Below are positions 1 to 10,052 of a DNA stretch of 64,000 nt, piece after piece (position 1 is the stretch's first letter; every line of letters begins with the position of its first letter). The DNA lies in the NCBI GenBank assembly GCA_907163375.1, contig CAJQUW010001695.1, forward strand, positions 62,001 through 126,000. Direction: 5' to 3'. Under the pieces are notes generated by a model. That model was not told the origin of the DNA. It saw only the letters and a program-made list of their open reading frames with translations, and searched no databases. The position numbers and the translations under genes are program-made. The stretch comes from Prostheceraeus crozeri (lineage: Eukaryota > Platyhelminthes > Polycladida > Euryleptidae).

Positions 1-717
1 TTGTCGTCAATATCTCTTTTTTTTTACATGTGGCCGTCATGGAGAGCAGACGTGTCTGCGAATGTCCCCCGTTTCTCTCCTATGATTCTCTCGTTTTCTG
101 AGTTTCTAGCCATCCGTTCTTCAAGAAATTCGATACGAGTGGTGCCCATAATTGATCCCTTCATCTGTGCAAAGCTCATCGTCAACATCACATTGTGAAA
201 TGAGCAGTCCATGCTCAAATTTCCTTCCTCAACTACGTTTTTCCTCCACTCCCATTGGCTCTTAACACGCCGTGCATTTATCTCCTCAACTTTGCTGTTT
301 CTTGCTGTGCTACGCAAACCCCAGCATCGTTTACACCTGGGCATCCCGCAGTCTGTAAATCTCATTGATATCTCCTCTCCGTCTCGTTTCACTCATACTA
401 TTGATCCCCTTGGATTTCCCCGCGACTCGCGTCATCCTTTTTCTACGCCAAGGCCAAGTGTTGTGGATTAGCCCAGTGTGGTGAGACCCTCAACCGTATT
501 GCTGCTGCCATCAGCTGTTCGATCATCACGGACATACGCCCCTCCTACGCGCGTTTTTCCCAAAGACTCGCGATTTATGCATCACTTCCTTCTCGCTTGA
601 GCTGTGTGATGATAGTCGTGTGGATCCAATCGCTGGTTACTTTTTAAACAACTCTGGTTCGAGCCCCTAGTCATTCGCATCAGCAAGTCCTAGTTTGTCA
701 CTTTTCTTTTATACAAC

Positions 718-1515
718 ATGAGTGAGAAAGAAAAGGCGCATCCTGATTTTGGACTAGTCAAACGCATGTCAAATGCCCAAATGTCCAAGCTGTCGAAAGA
801 CCAATTGATTTCAGTCCTGAGAGAGGCTATCAATAATTGCAATGCCCCAGAAGCGGGACAAACGGCCACTCCATATGCTACTAAGGATGTCATCGTTGAG
901 ATTATGGACAACAAACTGAACAGTCATTTCAAATTAATTGAAGAAATGTTATCCCAAACCATGGAGAGTCTCAAGAATGTACGCTCCACGTGCGATTCTC
1001 TCCAAATCCAAATCAATGAGTTGAAGGAGAAATCTAAATCCACCAAGTCTATCAGCTTTGACTCTGATGACATTGTAAATGAGTTAGAGCAACGGATGAA
1101 TCGACGATCGAATGTGGTTATATCTGGATTAGCAGAGAACCAAAGTGGATCTGTCGACGAGAGGAAACAAAGCGATGAAACGAAAGTTAAAGACATTTTT
1201 CGCGGGCTCAGCAACCATTCTGCAGTTGTGCTCTCTGTAGCAAGAATCGGGAAACCTAGTTCCAAAAGATCAAGACTTGTGCGGGTGACTTTGTCTGACT
1301 CTGAAATGAAAATGTCGATTTTGAAAAATTCTAAGTCCCTCAGAAGTTCGAACTCATATCGTCACATATTTCTAAATAATGACCTGACATTTAAACAAAG
1401 GGAGGAACAAAAGGCTCTTCGTGACGAATTGAAAACCAGAAGAGGAAATGGGGAAGACGTCGTCATCTACAAAAACAAAATTACAAGGAAAGATGATATC
1501 AAGAATTTTCAATAA
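718..1515 (+). CDS. LINE-A ORF1, coiled-coil/RRM-type RNA-binding protein
   Basis: A 265-residue open frame with ATG at 718 and TAA at 1513. About residues 70-115 look coiled-coil (regular leucines and isoleucines in LIEEMLSQ and the following heptads). Then come a basic stretch (QRMNRRSNVVISGLAE) and an RRM-like C-terminal half ending in charged residues and ITRKDD. The RRSNVVISGLAE type of motif is characteristic of ORF1 proteins in CR1/L2-like and related LINEs, which bind element RNA as chaperone-like trimers. The ORF1 of LINE-B (34175-34966) has the same layout (KRRSFLIISGLAE). The frame is intact here although ORF2 is broken. Confidence 0.82.
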   Translation: MSEKEKAHPDFGLVKRMSNAQMSKLSKDQLISVLREAINNCNAPEAGQTATPYATKDVIVEIMDNKLNSHFKLIEEMLSQTMESLKNVRSTCDSLQIQINELKEKSKSTKSISFDSDDIVNELEQRMNRRSNVVISGLAENQSGSVDERKQSDETKVKDIFRGLSNHSAVVLSVARIGKPSSKRSRLVRVTLSDSEMKMSILKNSKSLRSSNSYRHIFLNNDLTFKQREEQKALRDELKTRRGNGEDVVIYKNKITRKDDIKNFQ

Positions 1516-1517
1516 AT

Positions 1518-4135
1518 TGTTTTTCATGTTGTGTACCCCCCTATATCCTTTTATCCAACATACAATCCCTACGTCCAAAGCACGACGAATTGTGTGTAAT
1601 TTCTTCCGCTAGAGTACCCGATGTTATTGCCCTCTGTGAAACCTGGTTACATGAAAATATTTCTGATGACGAGCTAATAATTCCAGGATACAGTCTTCAT
1701 AGACAAGACAGACATGATGGCAGAAGAGGCGGTGGCGTTTGTGCTTACGTACGAAACAACATTCCTCATACTGTTGAACCTTTAGTTGATAATCTGGATT
1801 TTATTGAATGTCTTTGTATAAAGTTTAATTCAATAAGTATTGCTTTACTGGTCATATACATTCCTCCGAATTTGAATAGCTCCAATTATCAGCAAGTGAA
1901 TGATTTTATCATCTATGTTTGCGATTCATTGTCATCTTTTGAACTCATGATTGTTGGAGACCGAAATAGGTTCCCTACGAACTGTATTGAGGGAAGTTTG
2001 AATCTTAAGCAAGTAGTCAACTGTTCTACACGGAAAGGTAATATTCTTGATAAAATCCTTCTGTCTGACTCTGTCCTTTCATCCTACTATTGTAAAGCAT
2101 GTCCTGTATGTCTCAACTCCCCTATCAAAGTAGGACCCAAATTGGAGGTTCTGATCACGGTACTGTTACGTTGAGACCTTGCAATAATGTCATGCAGAAA
2201 GCTAAGGAAAAGTTTTATTTTGCTAAAGTCTATGATTTCCGTGATAGTCATGTTGCCAAATTTTGTCATTCATTAGATGCCTTTCCTTGTCAAAGATTCT
2301 ATGGAATGGATGTTCCCTTCAAAGAAAAATGTAATATTTTTTACAGCATTTTGCACAATGCTATGGAAAACATCCCACAACAAACTGTAAGAATGTCCGG
2401 TCGAGAGAAACCATGGATTACACCTAGATTGAAAATGATGATAAACCTCCGCTATGATGCCTACAGGAAAGGCAATTTTGATTTGTATTATCACTATAAA
2501 GAGAAAGTCACAAGCGAAATGAAGTGCGCAAAAAGGAAATGGATTGAAAGCCTAAACGGTAAACCAAATGGATTATGGAAAGTACTCAGTGCAACGAATA
2601 ATATCAAATCAAATAGTCTTTCAATTTCAAATGATGCAGCAGAGACTATCAATGCTAGTTTTGCATCGAACTTCTCCCCTCCTCCTAACTGGCCTGATAT
2701 TTTGCGAGGAGTTGAAGAAAAGGCTGAAGCAAAGGAATGGAAAACTGATATCTCTGTTGAAAGAACCTATGCCTTACTCCAAAAATTGAAAGCAAACCAG
2801 TCCTCCGGTAGTGATGACATCCCGCCATTCCTAGTAAAAGCTGCCTGCGATGTCTCAGCTGATCCGCTCACCCATCTTATCGCCCTATCCTTCGAATCCA
2901 AGTCAGTGCCCGATGCCTGGAAAATTGCTAGAGTAAATCCAATCCCCAAAAAGAAACATAATGACTTCCGGCCTATATCGGTCTTACCTGCATTCTCAAA
3001 AGTCCTCGAACAATATGTAATTGATTCGATCAAGCCATCTCTCATTGACGCATACGGTACCGACCAATTTGGTTTTAGACCGTCCTACTCAACGCTTCAC
3101 GCAAACATCCGCATTCACGACTTCACAACATTATCATTGGACGAGTTGTATTGTACTGGTGTCGCTTTACTTTCATTCGACATGTCCAAAGCATTTGACC
3201 GTCTTAATCATGGGAGTCTTATCAGCTCCTTAATCGAGGCTGATCTTCCCAAGGATTTTATTTTATGGTGCAGTGATCTTCTCGTGAACCGTCATCAATA
3301 TGTGAAGCTAGGACATTGTACGAGCTCTACCACCCCAGTTACTTCAGGTATTCCGCAAGGAGGAAAACTTTCTCCTTTTCTTTTCTGCACCCATATGAGA
3401 TCATTCAAAGCACTACACCCACATGCCTTGACTTCTAAATATGCTGACGACATTGTGATTGTTCTACCTGCCTTCCGTTCAATTGATATCGAACTCCAAA
3501 TTCGAGACGAAATCAATCATTTAAAAGACTGGTGTAACTCACATGGACTAGTACTAAATTGTGAAAAAACCCAATGCATGTTTATCGCTAAAAGTCAGAA
3601 TTCTTTAGTGCCTCGTGATATTCATTTTGTAAATAGTATAAAGATTCTTGGAGTCATTTATGACTCAAATCTATCTTGGAATACTTTTGTAGACAATTTA
3701 TGCAAACGTGCCAACCAGCGTCTTTATGTCATAAAGCGATTAAAACAATGCCTTTCTGTGTCCCAACTCATTCAGATTTATATTGCTACTGTCCTTTCAA
3801 CGCTGGAATACAATGTTGCCCTCCTTGTTGGACTGAACCAGCTTAATGTTGAAAAATTGGAAAAGGTTCGGCGACGTTCTCACAAAATTATTTGCGGACC
3901 AAAGTGCAGTTGTGATAGCTTTACCCCCCTATCCCTAAGAAGAGAAAGATCTGCCCTAACAGTTTTCAGAAAAATGTTAGAACCAAAACATTTATTACAT
4001 AAAATCATGCCCCCCAAACTTTCAAGATCCCGACATTCCCTCGCTGTCTCTATCCCCTTCTCAAGAACCCAACAACGCCAATTGTCATTTATTCCAAGAT
4101 GCTCTATTTTGCATAACCTAGCAGAAATATGCTAA
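1518..4135 (+). pseudogene. LINE-A ORF2, apurinic-type endonuclease plus reverse transcriptase (one frameshift)
   Basis: The ORF2 frame is open upstream of 1518, overlapping the end of ORF1, and shows the endonuclease motifs NIQSLRPKHDEL, ALCETWL, GRRGGGVCAYV, GDRNRF and, in the next frame, GGSDHGTV. The frame changes between about 2095 and 2150. The second frame carries the reverse transcriptase: SGSDDIPPFLVKAA, FRPISVLPAFSKVLE, FDMSKAFDRLNH, SGIPQGGKLSPFLF, KYADDIVIV, and a C-terminal thumb/connection region to TAA at 4133. This protein would nick target DNA and prime cDNA synthesis there. The endonuclease loop reads GDRNRF where GDFN/GDLN is usual, so decay has begun. No RNase H or C-terminal zinc knuckle is seen. 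Confidence 0.85.
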
Positions 4136-5094
4136 CTAATGTATTTCCTACAGCTACTGTGCATGTCTTCTGTATACTGTACAAGCCCTGTATTTTTCAT
4201 CTGTGTATCTGCAATGCATGATTTCCATTTCAAATGAATAAACACATACTACATGCTACTACTATCTCTTCGCCACGCTCTTCCGATGTATGTTCTGTTC
4301 CTATCTATTGACAACAACTCCCTTTATAATTTGATATTATCAGTGACTTGAGACTGTGTTCACCAAATCTAATTCTATATTGCAAATGCCAAATTTTACA
4401 GAAGCAATGTCACAGTGAAAGGCATATTTAAAAATTGTGCACAGTGATGCATGATTCTTGAAACTAGCCAATATTTTGATCAGGAAGAAACTTCATCCAA
4501 TTTATAGATTGAAAGAAAATATATAAAAAAAGCCATCCCCTACCGATCTCAAATGGTTCATCAATTGTTTTGTATTCTTTGATAATTTTACATTATGTTT
4601 AGATATCTATTTATAACTATCAGATGAAGTCACCTTTGATTTCTATTTCCGTCATTACTGGTGTGCTTCCGACATTACTGGTGTCATTCTGCATTGAATG
4701 CATAGGAAGAAATTTTGAGTTATCTATGACAAAACGACATTACTGGTGTCCAATCTCATAAGCAAAGACGGAAATAGGCATCAAAGGTGACTTCATCTGC
4801 TAGCTATAAATAGATATCAAACCATGCTGTCAAATTATCGAAAAATACAAAGCAGTTATCAAATTCCTATACTACCGTACATGTGACAATGATCCTATGC
4901 TTTTCCACTCACTATGTAGACTAACACACTTCGATTGAGTTGTATTTCTTCTACCTCTGTTTTCGCTTCATCATTGTATTATATTGCAAATAAAATGTTG
5001 AAGTGTCCTTGATGAACCATTTGAGATCGATAAGAAGGGATGGCGTTTTTATATCTTTTCCTTGACTAGTTTCGAGAATCATGTATGAATCATG

Positions 5095-6090
5095 TATCGC
5101 GGACACGAAGCGGAAGACCTCGCGTGACATCACCTACCACGGATAGATGTATCCGGCGGACCTGTTTATCGAATCCATTGCTCTCGGCAGATGAAATCAA
5201 GGTCGGTTTTCCGCAAGCCGTATGAACTCGCACAGTACAACGACGACTCACTGAAGAATTCTAATTGAAAGGCTACAGACCTGCCAGGAAGCCGAACCTG
5301 TCAGCCAAGAACATTAGAGATCGATCTGCCACAAATTCAAGGATTGGACACCTGAAATGTGGTCTAATGTTCTCTTCAGCGATGAGACCGTCATCCAACA
5401 GTTCGCCAATCGAGGATCCAGGAAGATTCGAAGACCACCAAATCGCCGCTTTGATCAGCGGTACATCATCCCAACAGTCAAGCATTCTCCTCAGGTCATG
5501 ATTTGGGGCAGCTGTTCGGGCAGTGGAAGAGGAAGTTTGTACTTTCTGCCTCCTGGGACCACCATGAGGGCAAGCAACTATCTGGATATGCTGAAAGATC
5601 GTCTTCAACCAATGATGCAAGTGCGACAGACACATGTGTTTATGCATGACGGAGCTCCTTGTCATCAAGCAAAATCTATCAAAAAATGGCTGTGCGATGA
5701 ACACATTGAAGTCCTTGGTCCGTGGCCTGGCAATAGCCCGGACCTTAACCCCATCGAAAACCTATGGTACATTATGAAAAACAAAGTTACCGAGAGCAAA
5801 TCCACAAGCCTGGAAGACCTCAAGAACTGTGTCAAGCAAGTTTGGTGCACGGACATCAACGCAAGTATTTGCAAAAACCTGATAGAAAGTATGCCACGCA
5901 GAATCGAAGCTGTACTTAAAAATCGAGGTAGCCACTCCAAATACTGACTTTTTTGAGTTTTTACCGTCTTATCTATGTAAAAATAACTTTGGAACGATAG
6001 TTTTAGCGTATAACTTTGTTGTTTCAAAATATAATGATTGATGACAAAAATAGGTTTTTTTTATTGGTCAAGAGACTTTTAGCGGCAGCT
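5095..6090 (+). pseudogene. Tc1-like transposase remnant (DD35E spacing), 5' end missing
   Basis: The sequence enters the transposase at the GRPR region (RSGRPRVTSPTTDRCIRR in the frame near 5104) and breaks frame more than once before 5357. It then runs open for 196 codons to 5947: VLFSDETV, HSPQVMIWG, FMHDGAPCHQ, GNSPDLNPIENLW and SMPRRIEAVLKNRG. Thirty-five residues separate the second Asp from the Glu. The right end near 6060-6090 (GTCAAGAGACTTTTAGC..) looks like a Tc1-type inverted terminal repeat followed by TA; no left terminus remains. It lies in the right arm of palindrome P1 and shares PARKPNLSAKN with the intact transposase at 7433-8455, so the two belong to related families. Confidence 0.85.
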
Positions 6091-6359
6091 GTACATGTAG
6101 AAGTTCATTTGGTGAACAAAGTCTGACGTCGCTGATAACATCAAATCACAAAGGGAGTTGTTGTCAATAGCTATAGGAACAGAACATACATCGGAAGAGC
6201 GTGGCCAAGAGATATTGACGACAAAACCATTGAATTTTTCTCATTACTAGAATTAAGAATTCCGACAAGATTGTACATTCTAATGTTTGAAATGATAGAA
6301 AAGTTCGCAGACAAGCTGTTTTTTAAGTAAGAGAGTCCATAAAATGTTGGAAATGTTAT

Positions 6360-6569
6360 GTCGTGATTGGAGCGAAAATAGTTAGACAATTTCGAAGCAT
6401 CTACGCCCAGATCATAAAACATTTCCCGAAGACAACGTAAGTTGGAAAATTCTGAGTGTAGAGAGAAACATCAGCAACAGACTCGCTTTGGAAGCCCTAC
6501 ATATTCGTAGAGTTTTGTCTTCTCTTGTCAATGGTTGCAATGGAGAGACCCTACTGCCATTATTATAAG
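6360..6569 (+). pseudogene. Possible GIY-YIG / Penelope-type C-terminal fragment
   Basis: A broken plus-strand frame reads SKHLRPDHKTFPEDNVSW, then NISNRLALEALHIRR and ends NGCNGETLLPLL with a stop. The pattern of Arg, Leu-x-x-Glu-Ala-Leu-x-Ile and a later Asn-Gly is reminiscent of the C-terminal tails of GIY-YIG proteins encoded by Penelope-like elements. One in-frame stop lies upstream. No GIY-YIG core is visible, so this is a weak family call. Confidence 0.28.
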
Positions 6570-7148
6570 TAGTAATTTTCTTGCCTTTCTTTTACTTAAG
6601 ATTTTCAGCTTGTCCTGCTTACTTAATTATTGTATATCTATGATTTGTGCATTGAATGTCTAGACATGTCATAGTGTTCATCGTGTTATCTCATGTAATC
6701 TGCATCAACATTTCATTGTTATTTGATCCTTTGACAAAGAAATACGAAAGATTGGACATCAAAACTCGTCTTATTCTTGAGAAGCCAGAGGCAATTATTG
6801 AACTATCTACGCCCAGTTTTTCGTGCGATGGCAAATTTCTATTGCTAGAAGATAAAAACAAATGCTATCTTGCACATTTCAATTATCATCAGATCATCTG
6901 ATCAGCTGCCTGCATATTTCCATGTTGTGAAAATGTGTTTGGATTTGTTAATAAATTGTTCAAAGAATCAATTGCTCTGAATGCGTCAGTGAGATTAGAC
7001 GGCTGGTTATGAAATGATCTATTGAACTGTAGCCTGAGCTTTTTTCTTTGATATCGAATGGGACATTGATGTCAAAGAGAAACAGGTCTGTGAATCAGTG
7101 ATTTCAGACACCAGTAATGACGGAAATAGACATCTCATAAATAATGTG
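6570..7148. other. Gene-poor stretch
   Basis: An 81-codon frame at 6656-6901 begins with a hydrophobic run and is followed by AATAAA near 6950, but it matches nothing I know and has no supporting splice context. An inverted copy of the CACCAGTAATGACGGAAATAG motif from palindrome P1 lies near 7105-7125. Confidence 0.4.
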
Positions 7149-7245
7149 ACTATTGTATCGATATGACAACAGTAATGCTGTCATTGATATCGTCTCGTGT
7201 GCTATACCCGCACTCGTCGATATAGCAGCTTATCGATACAATAGT
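7149..7245. repeat. Small inverted repeat beside the Tc1-like element
   Basis: ACTATTGTATCGAT at 7149-7162 is repeated inverted at 7232-7245, with further imperfect pairing inside. It resembles a short foldback/MITE lying immediately left of the transposon that starts at 7257. Confidence 0.6.
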
Positions 7246-7254
7246 TTTATATTA

Positions 7255-9060
7255 TACAGACCCGGCAAAAAGTTTAGCAACACCCCTGATTTTGCAAACA
7301 ACAGAATGTAGCGTTTGCTAAAAAGTATTTTAATAATGTTTATGCGTTCAAATTACAATGCAGAAGTATCAAGAAGCTTACCAACACTGAGAATATGCGA
7401 TTGTCGAAAGCGAACGACGAATGAGTGTCACATCAATACTTTGTGTGATATCCTTTTGCTGCCAAACATGCTTGAATACGTTGGGGCATTGACTGAACCA
7501 GTTTTCTGCAATAGGCAGGAGTGATCTCGGTGACCCACAAGCGTTTCACCTGTTCCGCTAGAGTACTATGAGAGGATATATGGCACCTCTGAAGCCTGTC
7601 CTTCAATGTTCTCCAGCAATTTTCTATGCAATTGAGATCTGGTGAATTACCGGGCCAGCCTTCTAGGATCTGAAAGTTCTGTTGGGCAATCCAATTCGAC
7701 ACCAGCCTTGCCTTATGCGCCGGTGCTCCATCCTGCTGCAAAATCCTTGTTCCTCGAATATTCATGAAAGGCTCTACCTTCTGCTTCAATATTTCTAAGT
7801 AATTGATCGCCTTAACAGTTTCTGTCTTGCCAAAGACATGAAGTCCACATCTGCCTCTTGCAGAAATTCCTCCCCAAATCATTAGCTTTGGAGCAGATCG
7901 CACAGTGAATGATGTGTAAGATGAATTGAATCGTTCTCCTTTTGGTCTGCGAACATGGGGCTGGTAGCTACGGTGCTGCGACACAATCGTCTCATCCGTA
8001 AACATGACTTCACCCCATTCTTCAGCGCTCATGTTCTGGTAACGCTTGCAAAAGGCTAGCCTGTCACGTACGTTTTTCGCCGATAGGAGAGGCTTTTTAG
8101 CTGGCTTGTATGACTTCAAACCATATTTGTTTCGAAGACGGCTTCTGATAGTTGTCACTGATGGAACATGTGCAGATGGACGCAGATGTGCTTGAATTTC
8201 TGTCGCTGCTGCAAAAGGGTTTGCCTTGGAATAACGATGAATGAATCTGTCCGTTTGTGGTGAAGTAGCTGTAGGCCTACCGGAGCGGCGTTCACTGGCA
8301 AAAGATTTGGTATTTTTGATTCGCTTTAAAGTTCGAGACACGCAGGAAGTGGAGACGAATAACTGGGTCGAAATTTGACGCAAACTAAATCCATTGGAGT
8401 GCAATACCAAAATTTGAGCACGTTTTTCAGTCGACAAGTCTGGCTTTTTGCCCATTTTCGGGGAGCACAGAAAGGACAGTGACGATGAGATAAGTCACAC
8501 AAGTATTCGAATGATCAAGGCTATCTCTTAACAGTTTGCTATATATGATGCTGAGGTAAAAATATAACTGTGGGAATCCCTGTGTTCTTAATTTATGTTT
8601 GTGCGTGTGTGGTGTGAGCGTTTTTTGGATTAAGTCTTGGTATTTCAAACCTGGAGAAGAACACGATAATTTGCCTCTCACAAGACCAGCCCAATAATGC
8701 ACCAGACATGCTAAACTACATTGGTGGACTATCTGGAAATGTACCTTTGATCATCTTATGCCAGTCCAGTGAAACACGCTTACATGCATTGGCGGTCAAG
8801 ATGTTCTCTACTGTCATATTGCAGAACTCTCTTTGACTCAAAGACCTATCGTCCTCAAGTCTGTTTTACCAGAAATGATACAAGAGCAAAATTTAATGCG
8901 ATATCTAGTCAATGACAACTGATTTTAAGGGTCAGTAAATTGTTTGACACGTCTACAAGGTATTTTGATGTAACAACATGTTCGAAATGCTTTCAGGTAT
9001 TGATGCGATCTGACTGTCTTCAAAAACTGGGGTGTTGCTAAACTTTTTGCCGGGTCTGTA
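7255..9060 (-). mobile_element. Complete Tc1-like DNA transposon
   Basis: The terminal inverted repeats begin CAGACCCGGCAAAAAGTTTA on the left (from 7257) and end with the reverse complement on the right (to 9058). They run at least 34 bp and are flanked by TA (7255-7256 and 9059-9060). The element is about 1.8 kb and encodes one uninterrupted transposase on the minus strand (7433-8455). The 600 bp between the ATG and the right end is non-coding. Intact frame and matching ends mark it as young or still competent; activity is not shown. Confidence 0.93.
7433..8455 (-). CDS. Tc1-like transposase, 340 aa, DD35E spacing, intact
   Basis: A complete frame from ATG (8455-8453) to the stop at 7433. 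Residues 1-50 form the first helix-turn-helix (LRQISTQLFVSTSCVSRTLK). SGRPTATSP near 58-66 is the hook between the two DNA-binding subdomains. The second subdomain spans about 70-120, and the catalytic domain follows: TDET (Asp near 154), LQQDGAPAH (Asp near 242) and SPDLNCIENCW (Glu near 278), with 35 residues between the last two. It would bind its terminal repeats and cut and paste DNA at TA. The ordinary Tc1 spacing is 34, so this belongs to a group with one extra residue before WPGNSPDLN. The relative at 5095-6090 shares that spacing. Confidence 0.92.
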   Translation of the reverse strand: MGKKPDLSTEKRAQILVLHSNGFSLRQISTQLFVSTSCVSRTLKRIKNTKSFASERRSGRPTATSPQTDRFIHRYSKANPFAAATEIQAHLRPSAHVPSVTTIRSRLRNKYGLKSYKPAKKPLLSAKNVRDRLAFCKRYQNMSAEEWGEVMFTDETIVSQHRSYQPHVRRPKGERFNSSYTSFTVRSAPKLMIWGGISARGRCGLHVFGKTETVKAINYLEILKQKVEPFMNIRGTRILQQDGAPAHKARLVSNWIAQQNFQILEGWPGNSPDLNCIENCWRTLKDRLQRCHISSHSTLAEQVKRLWVTEITPAYCRKLVQSMPQRIQACLAAKGYHTKY

Positions 9061-10052
9061 TAAGGTAATTCGTGTTTTCAGTTGACACTTGATCTCTATG
9101 ACTGCTTTAGGTTTAATAAATGTTGCGTCTCGAGTGATCATGAGCTTGTAAATAAAATCGACCTTTCAATTTTCGATATCGCCTGTAGTGTACTTGCACA
9201 ATGCTCATACAAACCACTTGACAAAACATTTGACAAAAAACTAAAATAACAGTTTGGAATTTATTAGTTCAAAAGTCACTTACTTTTTTATGTACTTTGG
9301 ACAAGAAGTGACATATCTTTTCATGCTCACTATATGCTCACTCTATGTAGCATCGCGAAAGTGCTTCAATTTTTTCAATGCTTCATACTGTTTAAATTTA
9401 AGTTTATAAGAGCGTATTCCTCCAATTCGCATCAGGTTTCGTGGGAGGTTAATGAATTGATAATTTGCGAAATAGTTGAGAAATCGTGAGTGAGAAACAA
9501 GGCATTCTGAAATTCGTCACGATTTTTTGGGGTTAACGGCGACACTTCATACTCTCATTTGGTGACTTTTTTGGTTCGACATTCAAGGAGTTGTATGACA
9601 TTACGCACAACATGCTCTTACAGTCACAGAATTAGATTGTTTAAGCGTATCACTTTGCTAGAAATGCAAACTGATTTAAAACAATGGCACATGCAGGAAC
9701 GTACCAAGTGGACAAAAATAAACTTTTAATGCGTTGCAGAGATAGGATAAGTAGTCGTGCGCCGCTTGCGGATTGCTGTAAATTTCTTCAAAATGATCCG
9801 ATCGCCACGATTCCACGATTCCAAGCTCTCCGATCATTATTAAAAAAGTTACGAGGCGCATGAAAAAACATTCACAAACTTCTCAGTAGAACTTGACATC
9901 GACTGTGTCTCCTTGCTGTGTGATCCGGTAGATGACAGTCACCGAAACTTCGCACAATTTGGCGTGTTTAATGTTGAACTGGCTGTTGATTGTTTGATTG
10001 CTGTAGTATTGTGACATCTTTCATTAACGCTACATGTTCCAATGTTTCCCTT
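9061..10052. other. No gene recognised
   Basis: AT-rich sequence between the Tc1-like element and the terminal host exon. I see no conserved frame, terminal repeat or RNA gene. It presumably includes the 3' untranslated and downstream flank of the gene ending at 10053. Confidence 0.4.

Larger units (their letters stand above)
19..4262 (+). mobile_element. LINE-A, near full-length CR1/Jockey-type non-LTR retrotransposon
   Basis: A two-ORF LINE bounded by an exact 8-bp target duplication TATCTCTT at 11-18 and 4263-4270. It interrupts the left arm of palindrome P1; the uninterrupted order survives on the right arm near 6205-6225. There is about 700 bp of 5' leader, ORF1 at 718-1515, an ORF2 with endonuclease and reverse transcriptase to 4135, then a short 3' region with AATAAA near 4237 and a simple tail. 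ORF2 has one frameshift between roughly 2095 and 2150. Clade placement near CR1/L2/Daphne-Crack is inference from ORF1 type and RT motifs. Confidence 0.88.
1..6225. repeat. Large palindrome P1, left side cut by the window start
   Basis: The left arm (1-18 plus 4263-4675) is the reverse complement of the right arm (about 4745-5100 plus 6113-6225), around a short loop near 4676-4744. Matching landmarks are 4271-4390 against 6113-6210 and 4515-4660 against 4765-5040. The arms carry different insertions: a LINE (19-4262) on the left and a Tc1-like copy (about 5100-6090) on the right. About 120 bp near 4880-5005 also has no partner on the left. The word CATTACTGGTGT occurs three times around the loop and again, inverted, near 7100. 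The pairing is directly visible; the cause (foldback element or inverted duplication) is not. Confidence 0.8.

Noticed and set aside
24-392. 122-codon minus-strand frame with several cysteines in the LINE-A leader
   Set aside because: It lies antisense in the 5' region of LINE-A and shows no known domain; the LINE-B leader has no counterpart, so it is probably chance.
656-667. tRNA gene suggested by a B-box word
   Set aside because: No cloverleaf, anticodon stem or A-box at the right distance; it is inside the LINE-A leader.
6656-6901. 81-codon frame with a hydrophobic start and a nearby AATAAA
   Set aside because: No family resemblance and no splice or promoter support; frames of this size are common in this AT-rich sequence.
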